From positions 62,001 through 126,000 of the forward strand of contig JAFYXO010000039.1 of the NCBI GenBank assembly GCA_017546125.1: 64,000 bases of DNA, written 5' to 3'. The position numbers were made by a program, and so were the translations under genes. Shown here piece by piece: positions 36,636 to 44,940 of the stretch (position 1 is the first letter of the stretch; each line of letters starts with the position of its first letter). Below the pieces are notes generated by a model. The model had not been told where the DNA came from, did no database searches, and saw only the letters and a list, made by a program, of their open reading frames with translations. The DNA comes from Bacteroidales bacterium (GTDB lineage: Bacteria > Bacteroidota > Bacteroidia > Bacteroidales > UBA932).

Positions 36636-36725
36636 CTTTTTTCGTGCTTTTTTTGAATATTTTTGACACGAAATTTTGATACCCAAATTGGGCTTTTTCA
36701 GTTAGTTAGAAAAATGAAAGATTTT

Positions 36726-38387
36726 TCAAAACTGCACTTTTGGTCTTGGGTGTCTGACGTAAAAAACGAACCCGTTTTCCTCGTATAATTTCACCTCATC
36801 TTCTACCACATCGATCAGTTCCTGTATCTTTTTCGGATCATTTTTAACCACAAAATAGCAAGATTTGTCAATATCACCGGTAGCAAGCCACTCCCTGTCC
36901 GCACAACTGTTCTCAGGCTGGCGGGCAGAATAGAAGTAATGGGCATAACTCTTCTCCATAGGATATATATAGCAATCCTCACCCTGACGGTCAATATAGA
37001 ACTCGATAGCAGGGGCCTGACTGTATTTCTCCACCTCATCCACAGCGAAGAGCATGGTGGTAAAGATGAAAAATATGGTACCTGCACACAAAATGGAGAG
37101 ATTTGCGACTGAAGCCCTCTTACGGAATCTGATACAGAAAACCACAGCGCACACTATCAACACCACACCTATAATAGGCTCGAAACCAATCCACTCAGAT
37201 GTCGCCCCCATACTTTTGAGGGTATATGGATCCTCTACCAGCGGATATATATGCTCCTTAAACCTGTCAAAAAGGGTAAGAGCTGTTATCACCAATCCGA
37301 AAATGGAGGCTATAGCAATAATGCACACCGACATCCACCTCTTGTATCTGATCTCTCCATCCAACATCTTCGACACCGAGTATGCTGCCATAAAGGTGAG
37401 AGGGAAATAACAGAAAGAGGAGTAGTGTATAATCTTTGTCCTCACTATAGTAAAGAGGATAAGCACTACCCAGAAACTAATCATACACCAACGGAAAAGC
37501 TCGGCAAGATCGCGATTTTTCTCCCCTTCAAGCACTCTTCTCCTGAAGACAGGCAGCGCCAATATTGAGGCAGGAAAAACACCGAAAAACAATATCACGA
37601 AGTGGTACAAAAGGAACCCTCCGTGCCCAGCATCCTGAGTCTGAAACAGTCTTATCTGATACAATATAAAATCCTGAATAATAGAATAATGGCCAGTAGC
37701 AATCTGCAATATGAACCATGCTCCACCCACCACACAGAGGACCACAGAATAGAGGGCAACATCCTTCCACCTGAACTCAAATTTGAACCTTTTTACCACG
37801 AGATAAACGGCAAAAGTGAGGACAAAAATAAGGAATGCAACAGGACCTTTGGTCAATATTCCCAGCCCGATAAACATCGCAGACAACGCTGCATTCTGCC
37901 CCATTTTACCCCTCTGCAGAGGGTCTGCATACTTGCTAAAAAAATAGATCCCAAGGAAGATAAAGAGGTTGAACCAAGGGTCAATGATACCAGATTTGAA
38001 ATAGAAGAAAGGGAAGAACGATGCCACATAGAGCAATGTCCACAAGAGGCCAAACCTCTCACCTCCAGCCCTTCTTCCAATATTGAAAAGGACCAGCATG
38101 GTTACTATTCCCGCGATCGCATTAGGGAGCCGTGCAGCCATCTCCCCCACTCCGAATATCTTCATACACAAGGCCTGCATCCATATGAAGAGTGGCGGTT
38201 TCTCCCAGAACGATTCAAAATTTATCTGCACATTAAGAAGGTCTCCGGTAAGGAGCATCTCTCTGGCAGACTCAGCAAAATTGATCTCATCCCAATCAAA
38301 AAGCCTCACTCCGCCCAAACCGGGCAAAAAAAGCAACGCACCAAAAATCACGATACAAACCTGTATCAATATATTCCTCTTGTTCAT
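36726..38387 (-). CDS. GT39/ArnT-like membrane glycosyltransferase
   Basis: 553 residues with about 11-13 membrane segments. The first periplasmic loop carries FDWDEINFAESAREML with the acidic pair expected of ArnT/PMT-type GT-C enzymes, and FWEKPPLFIWMQAL follows it. Such enzymes take a sugar from a polyprenyl phosphate carrier and place it on lipid A, protein or another lipid in the periplasm. It follows the GtrA-like and GT2 genes with 1-base gaps, which would supply and flip the donor. Confidence 0.85.
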   Translation of the reverse strand: MNKRNILIQVCIVIFGALLFLPGLGGVRLFDWDEINFAESAREMLLTGDLLNVQINFESFWEKPPLFIWMQALCMKIFGVGEMAARLPNAIAGIVTMLVLFNIGRRAGGERFGLLWTLLYVASFFPFFYFKSGIIDPWFNLFIFLGIYFFSKYADPLQRGKMGQNAALSAMFIGLGILTKGPVAFLIFVLTFAVYLVVKRFKFEFRWKDVALYSVVLCVVGGAWFILQIATGHYSIIQDFILYQIRLFQTQDAGHGGFLLYHFVILFFGVFPASILALPVFRRRVLEGEKNRDLAELFRWCMISFWVVLILFTIVRTKIIHYSSFCYFPLTFMAAYSVSKMLDGEIRYKRWMSVCIIAIASIFGLVITALTLFDRFKEHIYPLVEDPYTLKSMGATSEWIGFEPIIGVVLIVCAVVFCIRFRKRASVANLSILCAGTIFFIFTTMLFAVDEVEKYSQAPAIEFYIDRQGEDCYIYPMEKSYAHYFYSARQPENSCADREWLATGDIDKSCYFVVKNDPKKIQELIDVVEDEVKLYEENGFVFYVRHPRPKVQF

Positions 38388-38388
38388 A

Positions 38389-38820
38389 TTATCTCCTCTT
38401 TCTAAAAAGCAAAAGTTTTTTCGCTACAAAATTCCAGACAAACACGATTACAGTCGTTATAATCTTGGACACTATATAGTGGAAACCACACTTGGAAGTG
38501 AACAGCCACATAAAAAGGGATGTCAGCCCTAAGCCCATTACCCCGATTGAGGCAAAGACAGAGAACTCCACCACCTTATTCTCCACAGACCTGTTGTCAA
38601 ACACCCATAAAATGCTGAACAGGTAGGTGATAACCAAACCGACAGAGTAACTTATAACTGTAGACAACAAATAATGGAAGCCAAGCCACTCCGTCAACAC
38701 ATACAAAAGGGAAGCATCCACCACGAATGCCACCCCTCCAGACACAAAATATCTTATCAGCTGCACAAAAAGATTCCCACTGGGATTCTTCAACAATATA
38801 TCTGCCCCCCTCCTTAACAC
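38389..38820 (-). CDS. GtrA-family membrane protein (probable polyprenyl-linked sugar flippase)
   Basis: 143 residues with four membrane segments; FVQLIRYFVSGGVAFVVDAS and the C-terminal TVIVFVWNFVAKKLLLFRKR are typical of GtrA. In phage and Shigella systems GtrA flips bactoprenol-linked glucose. It lies between the GT2 and GT39 genes with 1-base gaps on each side. Confidence 0.88.
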   Translation of the reverse strand: MLRRGADILLKNPSGNLFVQLIRYFVSGGVAFVVDASLLYVLTEWLGFHYLLSTVISYSVGLVITYLFSILWVFDNRSVENKVVEFSVFASIGVMGLGLTSLFMWLFTSKCGFHYIVSKIITTVIVFVWNFVAKKLLLFRKRR

Positions 38821-38821
38821 A

Positions 38822-39565
38822 CTACTTGTTGAATAATTTGGACCTCATCAGACCCCATTTGCACAATCTGTATACCAATGACACCCTCAACACCCCTATT
38901 CCATAAACTGAACTCCTCCACAAATTGATGGATGAGGCATCATCAAAATACTTGGTAGGACAGGTGACCTCACCTATCTCATACCCCTTATAAAAGATCT
39001 GGGCAGCCATCTCATTGTCGAGGATAAAGTCGTCGTTGCACACATTGTAATCTATTGAACGGAGCACCTCTGCCGAGAAAGCCCTGTAACCTGTATGATA
39101 CTCTGACAGCTTCTGGTTAATCAACACATTCTGTGTAAAGGTCAATATCCTGTTTGCAACATATTTGACAAGGGGCATCCCACCTTTTCTGGCACCTTTT
39201 CCCAAAATTCTGGAAGCAAACACCACAGGATAGACATCATTGGCAATGATATACGCCATCGACTCTATGAGTTTGGGTGTATACTGATAGTCTGGATGGA
39301 CCATAATCACAATATCTGCCCCAAGTTCAAGTGCACGGTTATAACAGGTTTTCTGATTGCCACCATAGCCTTTATTCCTCTCATGGACAAGCACCTCCTT
39401 TATCCCCAACTCTTTTGCCTTCTGCACAGTCTCATCACGACTGTGGTCATCAGTAAGGATAACTTCATCCACCACATCCATCGGGATTTCACGATAAGTC
39501 TGCTCCAATGTCTTTTCCGCATTGTAAGCAGGCATTACCACCACTACTTTCTTTCCATGTATCAT
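38822..39565 (-). CDS. GT2 glycosyltransferase (polyprenyl-phosphate sugar synthase-like)
   Basis: 247 residues, GT-A fold: VVVVMPAYNAEKTLEQTYRE at the start, VILTDDHSRDET, and VMVHPDYQ-type acidic motif (IVIMVHPDYQYTP). It resembles dolichyl/undecaprenyl-phosphate mannosyl- or glucosyltransferases, but the two C-terminal membrane segments of GtrB are missing; only an amphipathic end (LVYRLCKWGLM) is seen. It would make the carrier-linked sugar for the GtrA and GT39 proteins next to it. Confidence 0.87.
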   Translation of the reverse strand: MIHGKKVVVVMPAYNAEKTLEQTYREIPMDVVDEVILTDDHSRDETVQKAKELGIKEVLVHERNKGYGGNQKTCYNRALELGADIVIMVHPDYQYTPKLIESMAYIIANDVYPVVFASRILGKGARKGGMPLVKYVANRILTFTQNVLINQKLSEYHTGYRAFSAEVLRSIDYNVCNDDFILDNEMAAQIFYKGYEIGEVTCPTKYFDDASSINLWRSSVYGIGVLRVSLVYRLCKWGLMRSKLFNK

Positions 39566-39566
39566 T

Positions 39567-40640
39567 TTAATTCTCTTTTTTTGCCTCTACCGCTCTAAAT
39601 ACCCTGATAAAGTTCTTGCCCCAGAAACACTCTATCTCCTCATCTGTATACCCCCTTCTGAGCATCTCTTTAGTCACCTCCTTCACTTTTGACATATTCT
39701 CAAAGCCTGGAACACCTGCACCACCGTCAAAATCTGTACCGAGGCCGATATACTCCTTACCCACAAGATTTTTCACATAATCCACATGATCGACAATATT
39801 GGCTACTGTCAACTCCTTTTTAGGCTTGTGTGACAAGAAATAACGACCGGCAGGGAGTCCGATATAACCATCCTTAGCAGCAATTTTGAGCATCTCCGGA
39901 TCTGTAAGGTTTCTTGGAATTGCTTTATAATTGTACACACCTGAGTGAGAAGCCACCACTGGAGCTGTACTAAGTTTCAAGCAGTCATACACAGTAGTTC
40001 TCGAACAGTGTGACAAATCGACAATCATACCCAACCTGTTCATCTCTTTTACCACCTGCTCACCAAAAGGGGACAAACCACCCCACTCATCCTTGGAACC
40101 ATTGGCAGAATCACACACATCATTGTCTCCGAAATGGCACAATGTGATAAGACGGATACCCAAATCGTAGAACATCTGCACATTTGAGATATCCTTACCC
40201 AACATATATGCATTCTCCAATGAGAGAAGAACAGCCTTTTTCCCCTCACTCTTAATTCTCAAAAGATCATCCGCAGAGTAGGCTATCTCCACATAATCAC
40301 TGAACTGTTTTACAAACTCCTTAAAAAGAGTCACCTCCCTCACACCATACTCCACAGCCAATTTGAGAGAATCCTCCGAACGGCCCGCCTGGCCCATATA
40401 GATGGCGAAAACACTCGCATCGAGCCCACCTTCCACCATCATAGGGAAAGAGACCTGACCCTTCTCCACCGAATAGTCTTCGGCGTCGGGGTGACACGCA
40501 TAAATGGCATAATCATTGTGTGTATCAATGGTAAAGAACACTTTATGCAGAGAATCTGCTTTTGCTGCAATAGCAGCTTCATTCTGCCCAAAAACTGAGG
40601 CAGAGATGAACAACAATACTAATGGTAAAATCTTTTTCAT
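39567..40640 (-). CDS. Membrane dipeptidase-like metallopeptidase (M19)
   Basis: 357 residues from MKKILPLVLLFISASVFGQ (signal peptide, cleavage after about 19). A longer upstream frame reaches 40883 but runs across the opposite DUF4294 gene. M19 metal ligands are visible: DTHND near the mature N-terminus, a Glu in LSLENAY, His in DLSHCS and ASHSG, and GTDFDGG. It likely cleaves dipeptides, often with D-residues, in the periplasm. It leads the glycosyltransferase cassette by 1 base, perhaps only sharing a transcript. Confidence 0.92.
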   Translation of the reverse strand: MKKILPLVLLFISASVFGQNEAAIAAKADSLHKVFFTIDTHNDYAIYACHPDAEDYSVEKGQVSFPMMVEGGLDASVFAIYMGQAGRSEDSLKLAVEYGVREVTLFKEFVKQFSDYVEIAYSADDLLRIKSEGKKAVLLSLENAYMLGKDISNVQMFYDLGIRLITLCHFGDNDVCDSANGSKDEWGGLSPFGEQVVKEMNRLGMIVDLSHCSRTTVYDCLKLSTAPVVASHSGVYNYKAIPRNLTDPEMLKIAAKDGYIGLPAGRYFLSHKPKKELTVANIVDHVDYVKNLVGKEYIGLGTDFDGGAGVPGFENMSKVKEVTKEMLRRGYTDEEIECFWGKNFIRVFRAVEAKKEN

Positions 40641-40644
40641 AAGA

Positions 40645-40652
40645 CAAAAATA
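40645..40652 (-). promoter_or_regulatory. -7 element for the M19 peptidase gene
   Basis: Minus strand TATTTTTG (TAnnTTTG), 4 bases before the ATG at 40640, giving a very short leader. It is only 12 bases from the opposite -7 element. Confidence 0.5.
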
Positions 40653-40664
40653 ACTACTTTTCTT

Positions 40665-40672
40665 TACCTTTG
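40665..40672 (+). promoter_or_regulatory. -7 element for the DUF4294 gene
   Basis: Plus strand TACCTTTG (TAnnTTTG), 7 bases before the ATG at 40680; predicts a nearly leaderless mRNA. Confidence 0.6.
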
Positions 40673-40679
40673 TCCTATT

Positions 40680-41354
40680 ATGAAGAAAATTTGTCTCATA
40701 ATCACCACTCTCATTCTGCCTCTCCTGATGAAAGGGCAGGACAAATCTGAATTTATGCTCTACTCCATAGAGGGAAAGGATACCATATATCACGCCGACA
40801 TCGCACCCGCCTACAAGAAATACAGGGAGAAGACCAAGAGAAAAAAGGGGAAAGAGTGGAGAAAATACTACAAAACCGTGCACAATTTCGCCAAGACCTA
40901 CCCATATGCTTTAGTGGCAAAGGAGAAGAGGGCTGAGGCAGACAGATATATGGCCACACACGACCTCTCCAAGATGGAGAGGGAAAAGTATCTGAAACAA
41001 TACGAAAAAGATCTGTTCAAAACATTCGAGACCCCACTCCGCAAACTCACTTTCTCCCAGGGAAGAATGCTTCTCAGACTCATAGACAGAGAATTGGGGC
41101 TTACATCATTCTACATAATCAAGGACTACAGAGGAAGGGCTGCCGCAGGATTCTGGCAAGGTATAGCAAAAATGTTCGGGGCCGACCTGAAAACACCATA
41201 TGACAGATTTGGCCAGGACAAAGAGCTTGAAGAGCTTATCCAGATCTATCAGAGGGGTGAGTTCAACTACCTGTACGTATCGATATTCGGAAAACTGCCA
41301 CCCACTCCGGCGGTATCACCCAAAAAAGACTTTATTCAGAAAAACCTTTATTGA
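40680..41354 (+). CDS. DUF4294-family secreted protein
   Basis: 224 residues: signal peptide (MKKICLIITTLILPLLMKGQ), then basic, helix-rich sequence with YVAxxYK-like pattern (IAPAYKKYREKTKRKKGKEW) and the central LTFSQGRMLLRLIDRE typical of DUF4294. The family is restricted to Bacteroidota and lacks known function; its high Lys content and location in the envelope suggest binding of an acidic polymer, which is a guess. The 3' end overlaps the convergent LpxH-type gene by 23 bases. Confidence 0.85.
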   Translation: MKKICLIITTLILPLLMKGQDKSEFMLYSIEGKDTIYHADIAPAYKKYREKTKRKKGKEWRKYYKTVHNFAKTYPYALVAKEKRAEADRYMATHDLSKMEREKYLKQYEKDLFKTFETPLRKLTFSQGRMLLRLIDRELGLTSFYIIKDYRGRAAAGFWQGIAKMFGADLKTPYDRFGQDKELEELIQIYQRGEFNYLYVSIFGKLPPTPAVSPKKDFIQKNLY

Positions 41355-42078
41355 AAGAGATGGTCTGGCCATCAAAACTTATATACTCGCACCCATTCAC
41401 CCAATCACCCAGGATATAGAGTCTGGCGCCACTCTCCAAGTCGATCTGCGCAGGGGTGTGAAAATGTCCGAATATAAAATAATCGACCGGTTGCGGATAC
41501 GACGAAGCATATTTGCAAATGGGTTCATCCTTACCCTTGAAAACGTACTGCTGGGCATCGTTGCCATTTGCCAGACGGGAATTCTTCGACCAGGTATAAC
41601 CCAAACCAAAAGCGAGACGGGGGTGCAAAGTACTGAAAAGGGACTGGATGCATCTGTTGTGGAATATCCACCTCATAATCTTGAATCCGAAAGGGGTATA
41701 ACCTAATCCGTCACCATGCCCCAAACAGAATCTCTTCCCCTCAATCTCCACCACATAAGGCTGCTCCAGAACCTTTATCCCCAACTCAGTCTCAAAGTAA
41801 TTGTATGCCCAAATGTCGTGATTCCCCTTGAAAAAATAGACATCCACCCCTCTGTCCACCAATGCGGCAAGTCTCCCAAGAACCCTTGTATGCCCTCTGG
41901 GTATCACATATTTGTACTCGTACCAGAAATCAAAAATATCCCCCAAAAGATAGAGCGCCCTGGTATTTTCAGGAAGGGAATCCAGAAAACCCAAAAATCT
42001 CTTCTCCACCTCCGAAGCATCCGAAGCACGAAGCCCCAAATGGACATCCGATACGAAATAGTACAAATCTTTTAGCAT
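41332..42078 (-). CDS. lpxH: UDP-2,3-diacylglucosamine diphosphatase (LpxH-type)
   Basis: 248 residues from [20 protein letters not shown]; an in-frame ATG at 42117 lies inside uppP. Calcineurin-like metal motifs are [20 protein letters not shown] and HGDGLG. It releases UMP from UDP-2,3-diacylglucosamine in lipid A synthesis. The start overlaps the uppP stop (ATGCTAA). Other metallophosphatases are possible, but FDFWYEY favours LpxH. Confidence 0.9.
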   Translation of the reverse strand: MLKDLYYFVSDVHLGLRASDASEVEKRFLGFLDSLPENTRALYLLGDIFDFWYEYKYVIPRGHTRVLGRLAALVDRGVDVYFFKGNHDIWAYNYFETELGIKVLEQPYVVEIEGKRFCLGHGDGLGYTPFGFKIMRWIFHNRCIQSLFSTLHPRLAFGLGYTWSKNSRLANGNDAQQYVFKGKDEPICKYASSYPQPVDYFIFGHFHTPAQIDLESGARLYILGDWVNGCEYISFDGQTISFNKGFSE

Positions 42079-42893
42079 ACAGACAATATAATGGACAACA
42101 GACCCGCCAAAGCACAATAGATGGCGAAGTAGATAAGTTTAGCCTTCTTGACTATATTGATCATCCATTTGCATGCGATAAAACCGGATACAAATGCCGA
42201 GACAAAACCCAATGCAAGGGCAGTGCCGGATATGCCGGAAGCTCCTACAGAGAACTCACCACTGACAAGCTCCAGAAATGCCTCTCCCAAAATGGGGACA
42301 AGAACCATAAGGAATGAGAACTGGGCCATCGAACTCTTCTTTACACCACAAAGGAGACCTGTAGCGATAGTCGAACCTGAACGGGAAAGTCCTGGAAGTA
42401 CTGCCACTGACTGGGCCAGACCGATAATGACTGCCTCTTTATAGCCAACCTCTTTACCAACTTCCTCACCATTGACCGCTTTCCTGGCCCTCTTCTTGGT
42501 AACATAATCACTGACCGTAAGGAGTAGGGCTGTCACCATAAGCATTATACCTACAACCAAAGCCCCCGAACCGAAAATCTGCTCTACATAATCTTTAAAG
42601 AATACCCCCACAATCAGAATAGGGATCATAGAGACAGCTATCTTAAGGACATACTCTGTCTGGGAATTATACTCAAATTTGAAGACCCCCTTTATAAGAT
42701 CCCAAATAGTCTTCCTGAAAACCACAATGGTACTCAATACAGTGGCGGCATGAACAGCCACCTCAAAACTCAAATTGCAGGAGTCTATACCGAAAAGCTC
42801 TTTAACCAAGGTAAGGTGACCACTACTGCTGACAGGGAGAAACTCTGTCAATCCCTGTACAAATCCCAAAATTACAGCTTCTAACCAACTCAT
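42072..42893 (-). CDS. uppP: Undecaprenyl-diphosphatase
   Basis: 273 residues, polytopic. Catalytic signatures are [17 protein letters not shown] and [15 protein letters not shown]. It recycles undecaprenyl diphosphate to the monophosphate used for peptidoglycan and surface glycans. It lies between DUF3098 and lpxH with overlaps at both ends. Confidence 0.97.
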   Translation of the reverse strand: MSWLEAVILGFVQGLTEFLPVSSSGHLTLVKELFGIDSCNLSFEVAVHAATVLSTIVVFRKTIWDLIKGVFKFEYNSQTEYVLKIAVSMIPILIVGVFFKDYVEQIFGSGALVVGIMLMVTALLLTVSDYVTKKRARKAVNGEEVGKEVGYKEAVIIGLAQSVAVLPGLSRSGSTIATGLLCGVKKSSMAQFSFLMVLVPILGEAFLELVSGEFSVGASGISGTALALGFVSAFVSGFIACKWMINIVKKAKLIYFAIYCALAGLLSIILSVC

Positions 42894-43114
42894 TATTTCT
42901 TAGGTTTTTTCATTATAGCATACATCTCAAAACCGAATCCTGCAAGGATTACCAAAGGGGCTAACACAAGTCTTCTGAAATCGAACATCTCATAATTGAA
43001 GACATTAGGGTCATCCGATCCACCTCCAGAGAGGAGGATATACCCCAAAACCATTATACCCAAACCTATGAGAATCAGAAGAAAATTCTTCTTAGGCAAT
43101 GCAAATTTATCCAT
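42893..43114 (-). CDS. DUF3098-family small membrane protein
   Basis: 73 residues from the ATG at 43114 ([20 protein letters not shown]); a GTG at 43120 would add two residues but overlaps the ftsX stop. Two membrane segments (about 12-30 and 50-67) flank a short loop. The family always sits beside ftsX and uppP in Bacteroidota; function unknown, with an envelope role implied by position. Confidence 0.9.
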   Translation of the reverse strand: MDKFALPKKNFLLILIGLGIMVLGYILLSGGGSDDPNVFNYEMFDFRRLVLAPLVILAGFGFEMYAIMKKPKK

Positions 43115-43119
43115 AAACA

Positions 43120-43998
43120 CTAATAATATAAATCATCATTTGTCAGGGAAACCATACCTCTGACCACAATTACTGTACTTAGTACACATATCAGAACTCC
43201 AATCAGAATCACACCCAGCAAAACCATACCCAACACCTTCATATCAAGCAGTACAAACAGCTGATTGAACTCATTTCTCACCACATACATCACACCGATA
43301 AGGGCCAGAACGGCAATAGAAGATGATATCATCCCCTGGAAGAATGCCTGCCCCGCAAAAGGCTTGCATATAAAGCCTTTTGTGGCACCCACCAGCCTCA
43401 TGGTGTGAATAGTGAAACGTTTGGAGTACACATTGAGTCTCACCGTGTTGTTGATCAGCACGAACGAGATAAACATCAGGAGGAGAATAAAGATTCCCAA
43501 TACCAGACCTATCTTCTCAAGGTTTGCATTCAGAAGATCTACCAGCGAATCCTGATATACCACCTCTGCAATCATTGAATCCTTCGACAGGTCTTTCTGA
43601 ATCATAGCGAGACTATCCTTTGAGAAGTACTCTGCATTGACCTGGATATCGAGAGAGACGGGGATCGGATTTGTCTCAAACACATCCAGAAAATCTTCCC
43701 CCAGAATCTCCTTCATCTCTCTGACTCCCTGCTCCTTCGAGACAATATCCACCGATTTCACATATTTTTTCTTTGAGAGCTTTTTGGCAACACCCTCAGC
43801 CTCCACCTCACTGACCTCAATATTCATTATGGCAGAGACAGTTATGTTCTCCTTGAAGAAATCGGATACACCTTTTGCGTTTGCTGCAATTATACCCGCT
43901 ATACCTACCAGGAACAACACCAAACTGATACTTATCACCGACGATAAGTAGGAATGTATCAGCCTTCTAAATAAAATTTTACTCTCTTTTTTACCCAT
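43120..43998 (-). CDS. ftsX: Cell-division ABC transporter permease FtsX
   Basis: 292 residues with the FtsX layout: one N-terminal membrane segment (about 17-40), an extracytoplasmic domain (about 50-165), and three C-terminal segments. NNTVRLNVYSKRFTIHTMRL is the usual conserved region. With FtsE it regulates murein hydrolases at the septum. ftsE is not in the window. Confidence 0.95.
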   Translation of the reverse strand: MGKKESKILFRRLIHSYLSSVISISLVLFLVGIAGIIAANAKGVSDFFKENITVSAIMNIEVSEVEAEGVAKKLSKKKYVKSVDIVSKEQGVREMKEILGEDFLDVFETNPIPVSLDIQVNAEYFSKDSLAMIQKDLSKDSMIAEVVYQDSLVDLLNANLEKIGLVLGIFILLLMFISFVLINNTVRLNVYSKRFTIHTMRLVGATKGFICKPFAGQAFFQGMISSSIAVLALIGVMYVVRNEFNQLFVLLDMKVLGMVLLGVILIGVLICVLSTVIVVRGMVSLTNDDLYY

Positions 43999-44018
43999 GA
44001 AAACAAAATATGGAAGTT

Positions 44019-44026
44019 CAAAGATA
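44019..44026 (-). promoter_or_regulatory. -7 element for the ftsX operon
   Basis: Minus strand TATCTTTG (TAnnTTTG), 20 bases before the ftsX ATG. Confidence 0.6.
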
Positions 44027-44056
44027 ATTAAAACAAATTATCAAAAAAATTTTTCG

Positions 44057-44064
44057 TATCTTTG
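44057..44064 (+). promoter_or_regulatory. -7 element for the starch-synthase-like gene
   Basis: Plus strand TATCTTTG (TAnnTTTG) followed by TAC, 36 bases before the ATG at 44101. Confidence 0.65.
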
Positions 44065-44100
44065 TACGGCTTATTGAATAATAACTAAACCTCCAGTAAA

Positions 44101-44940
44101 ATGAAAGAACCTAAAAGAGTCTTGTTCGTGAATTCTGAGATATTTCCATATCTTCCGGAATCCGAGATATCACTAATCGGCAGATATCTTCCGCAAGGGA
44201 TCCAAGAGAGCGGGAAAGAGATTCGTTCTTTTATGCCTCGTTACGGCTGCATAAATGAAAGACGCAATCAATTGCACGAAGTGATCCGTTTATCAGGTAT
44301 GAATATCGTAGTGAACGATATCGATCGTCCATTGGTTATCAAAGTCTCTTCCATCTCTGCTGCCAGAATGCAGGTTTACTTCATCGACAACGAGGACTAC
44401 TTCCACAGGAAGTTCGTCTACGCCGATGCGGAGGGCAAGTTGTTTGAAGACAATGATGAGAGGGCTGCCTTTTTTGCAAGAGGAATTCTTGAAACTGTAA
44501 AGAAACTACGATGGAAACCAGACATCATCCATTGTCAAGGCTGGATATCACACATTCTCCCCATATATCTGAAAAAGGCCTACTCTGAGGACCCTATTTT
44601 TGCAGATACCAAAGTGGTGCTTACACTTTACAACGAACATCTGGACCAGACCTTCAGCCAGGACATCAAAGAGAAGATTCTGATGAACGGTGTTAAGGCT
44701 AAAGATTTGGATGTTCTTGCAGAGCCCAATGGCATAAATCTTGCAAAACTTGCGATTCAGTATGCTGACGGCGTTATTATGGGTGAAGAGAGCATCAACT
44801 CGGAACTTGTGGATTATACAACTGAGAAGGGGTTGCCCACACTTCCTTTTGAGAAATTTGACCAGACCAATCAAGAATGCATACAGAGATATAACATTTT
44901 CTACGACCAATTTATAAAGAATAGCGGCGATGTCGAGTAA
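44101..44940 (+). CDS. Half-length starch/glycogen synthase-like protein
   Basis: 279 residues matching only the N-terminal (acceptor-side) domain of GT5 synthases: KRVLFVNSEIFPYLPESEIS replaces the usual KVGGL-type start, and PDIIHCQGWISHILPIYLKK is the conserved HxHDW-like block. The C-terminal ADP-glucose-binding half is absent and the KxGGL Lys is not seen, so synthase activity is doubtful. This short form is common in Bacteroidota ahead of DUF4270 genes, as here (11-base overlap). A role as a glycan sensor or chaperone is possible but not shown. Confidence 0.85.
   Translation: MKEPKRVLFVNSEIFPYLPESEISLIGRYLPQGIQESGKEIRSFMPRYGCINERRNQLHEVIRLSGMNIVVNDIDRPLVIKVSSISAARMQVYFIDNEDYFHRKFVYADAEGKLFEDNDERAAFFARGILETVKKLRWKPDIIHCQGWISHILPIYLKKAYSEDPIFADTKVVLTLYNEHLDQTFSQDIKEKILMNGVKAKDLDVLAEPNGINLAKLAIQYADGVIMGEESINSELVDYTTEKGLPTLPFEKFDQTNQECIQRYNIFYDQFIKNSGDVE

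Noticed and set aside
36682..36692. Palindrome CCCAAATTGGG downstream of the GT39 gene
   Set aside because: Only five pairs with a one-base centre and no T-run on the minus strand, so not a convincing terminator; it might be a protein site, but there is no second copy.
37602..38405. 267-residue plus-strand frame inside the GT39 gene
   Set aside because: Antisense to a clear polytopic glycosyltransferase; the product is charged and featureless.
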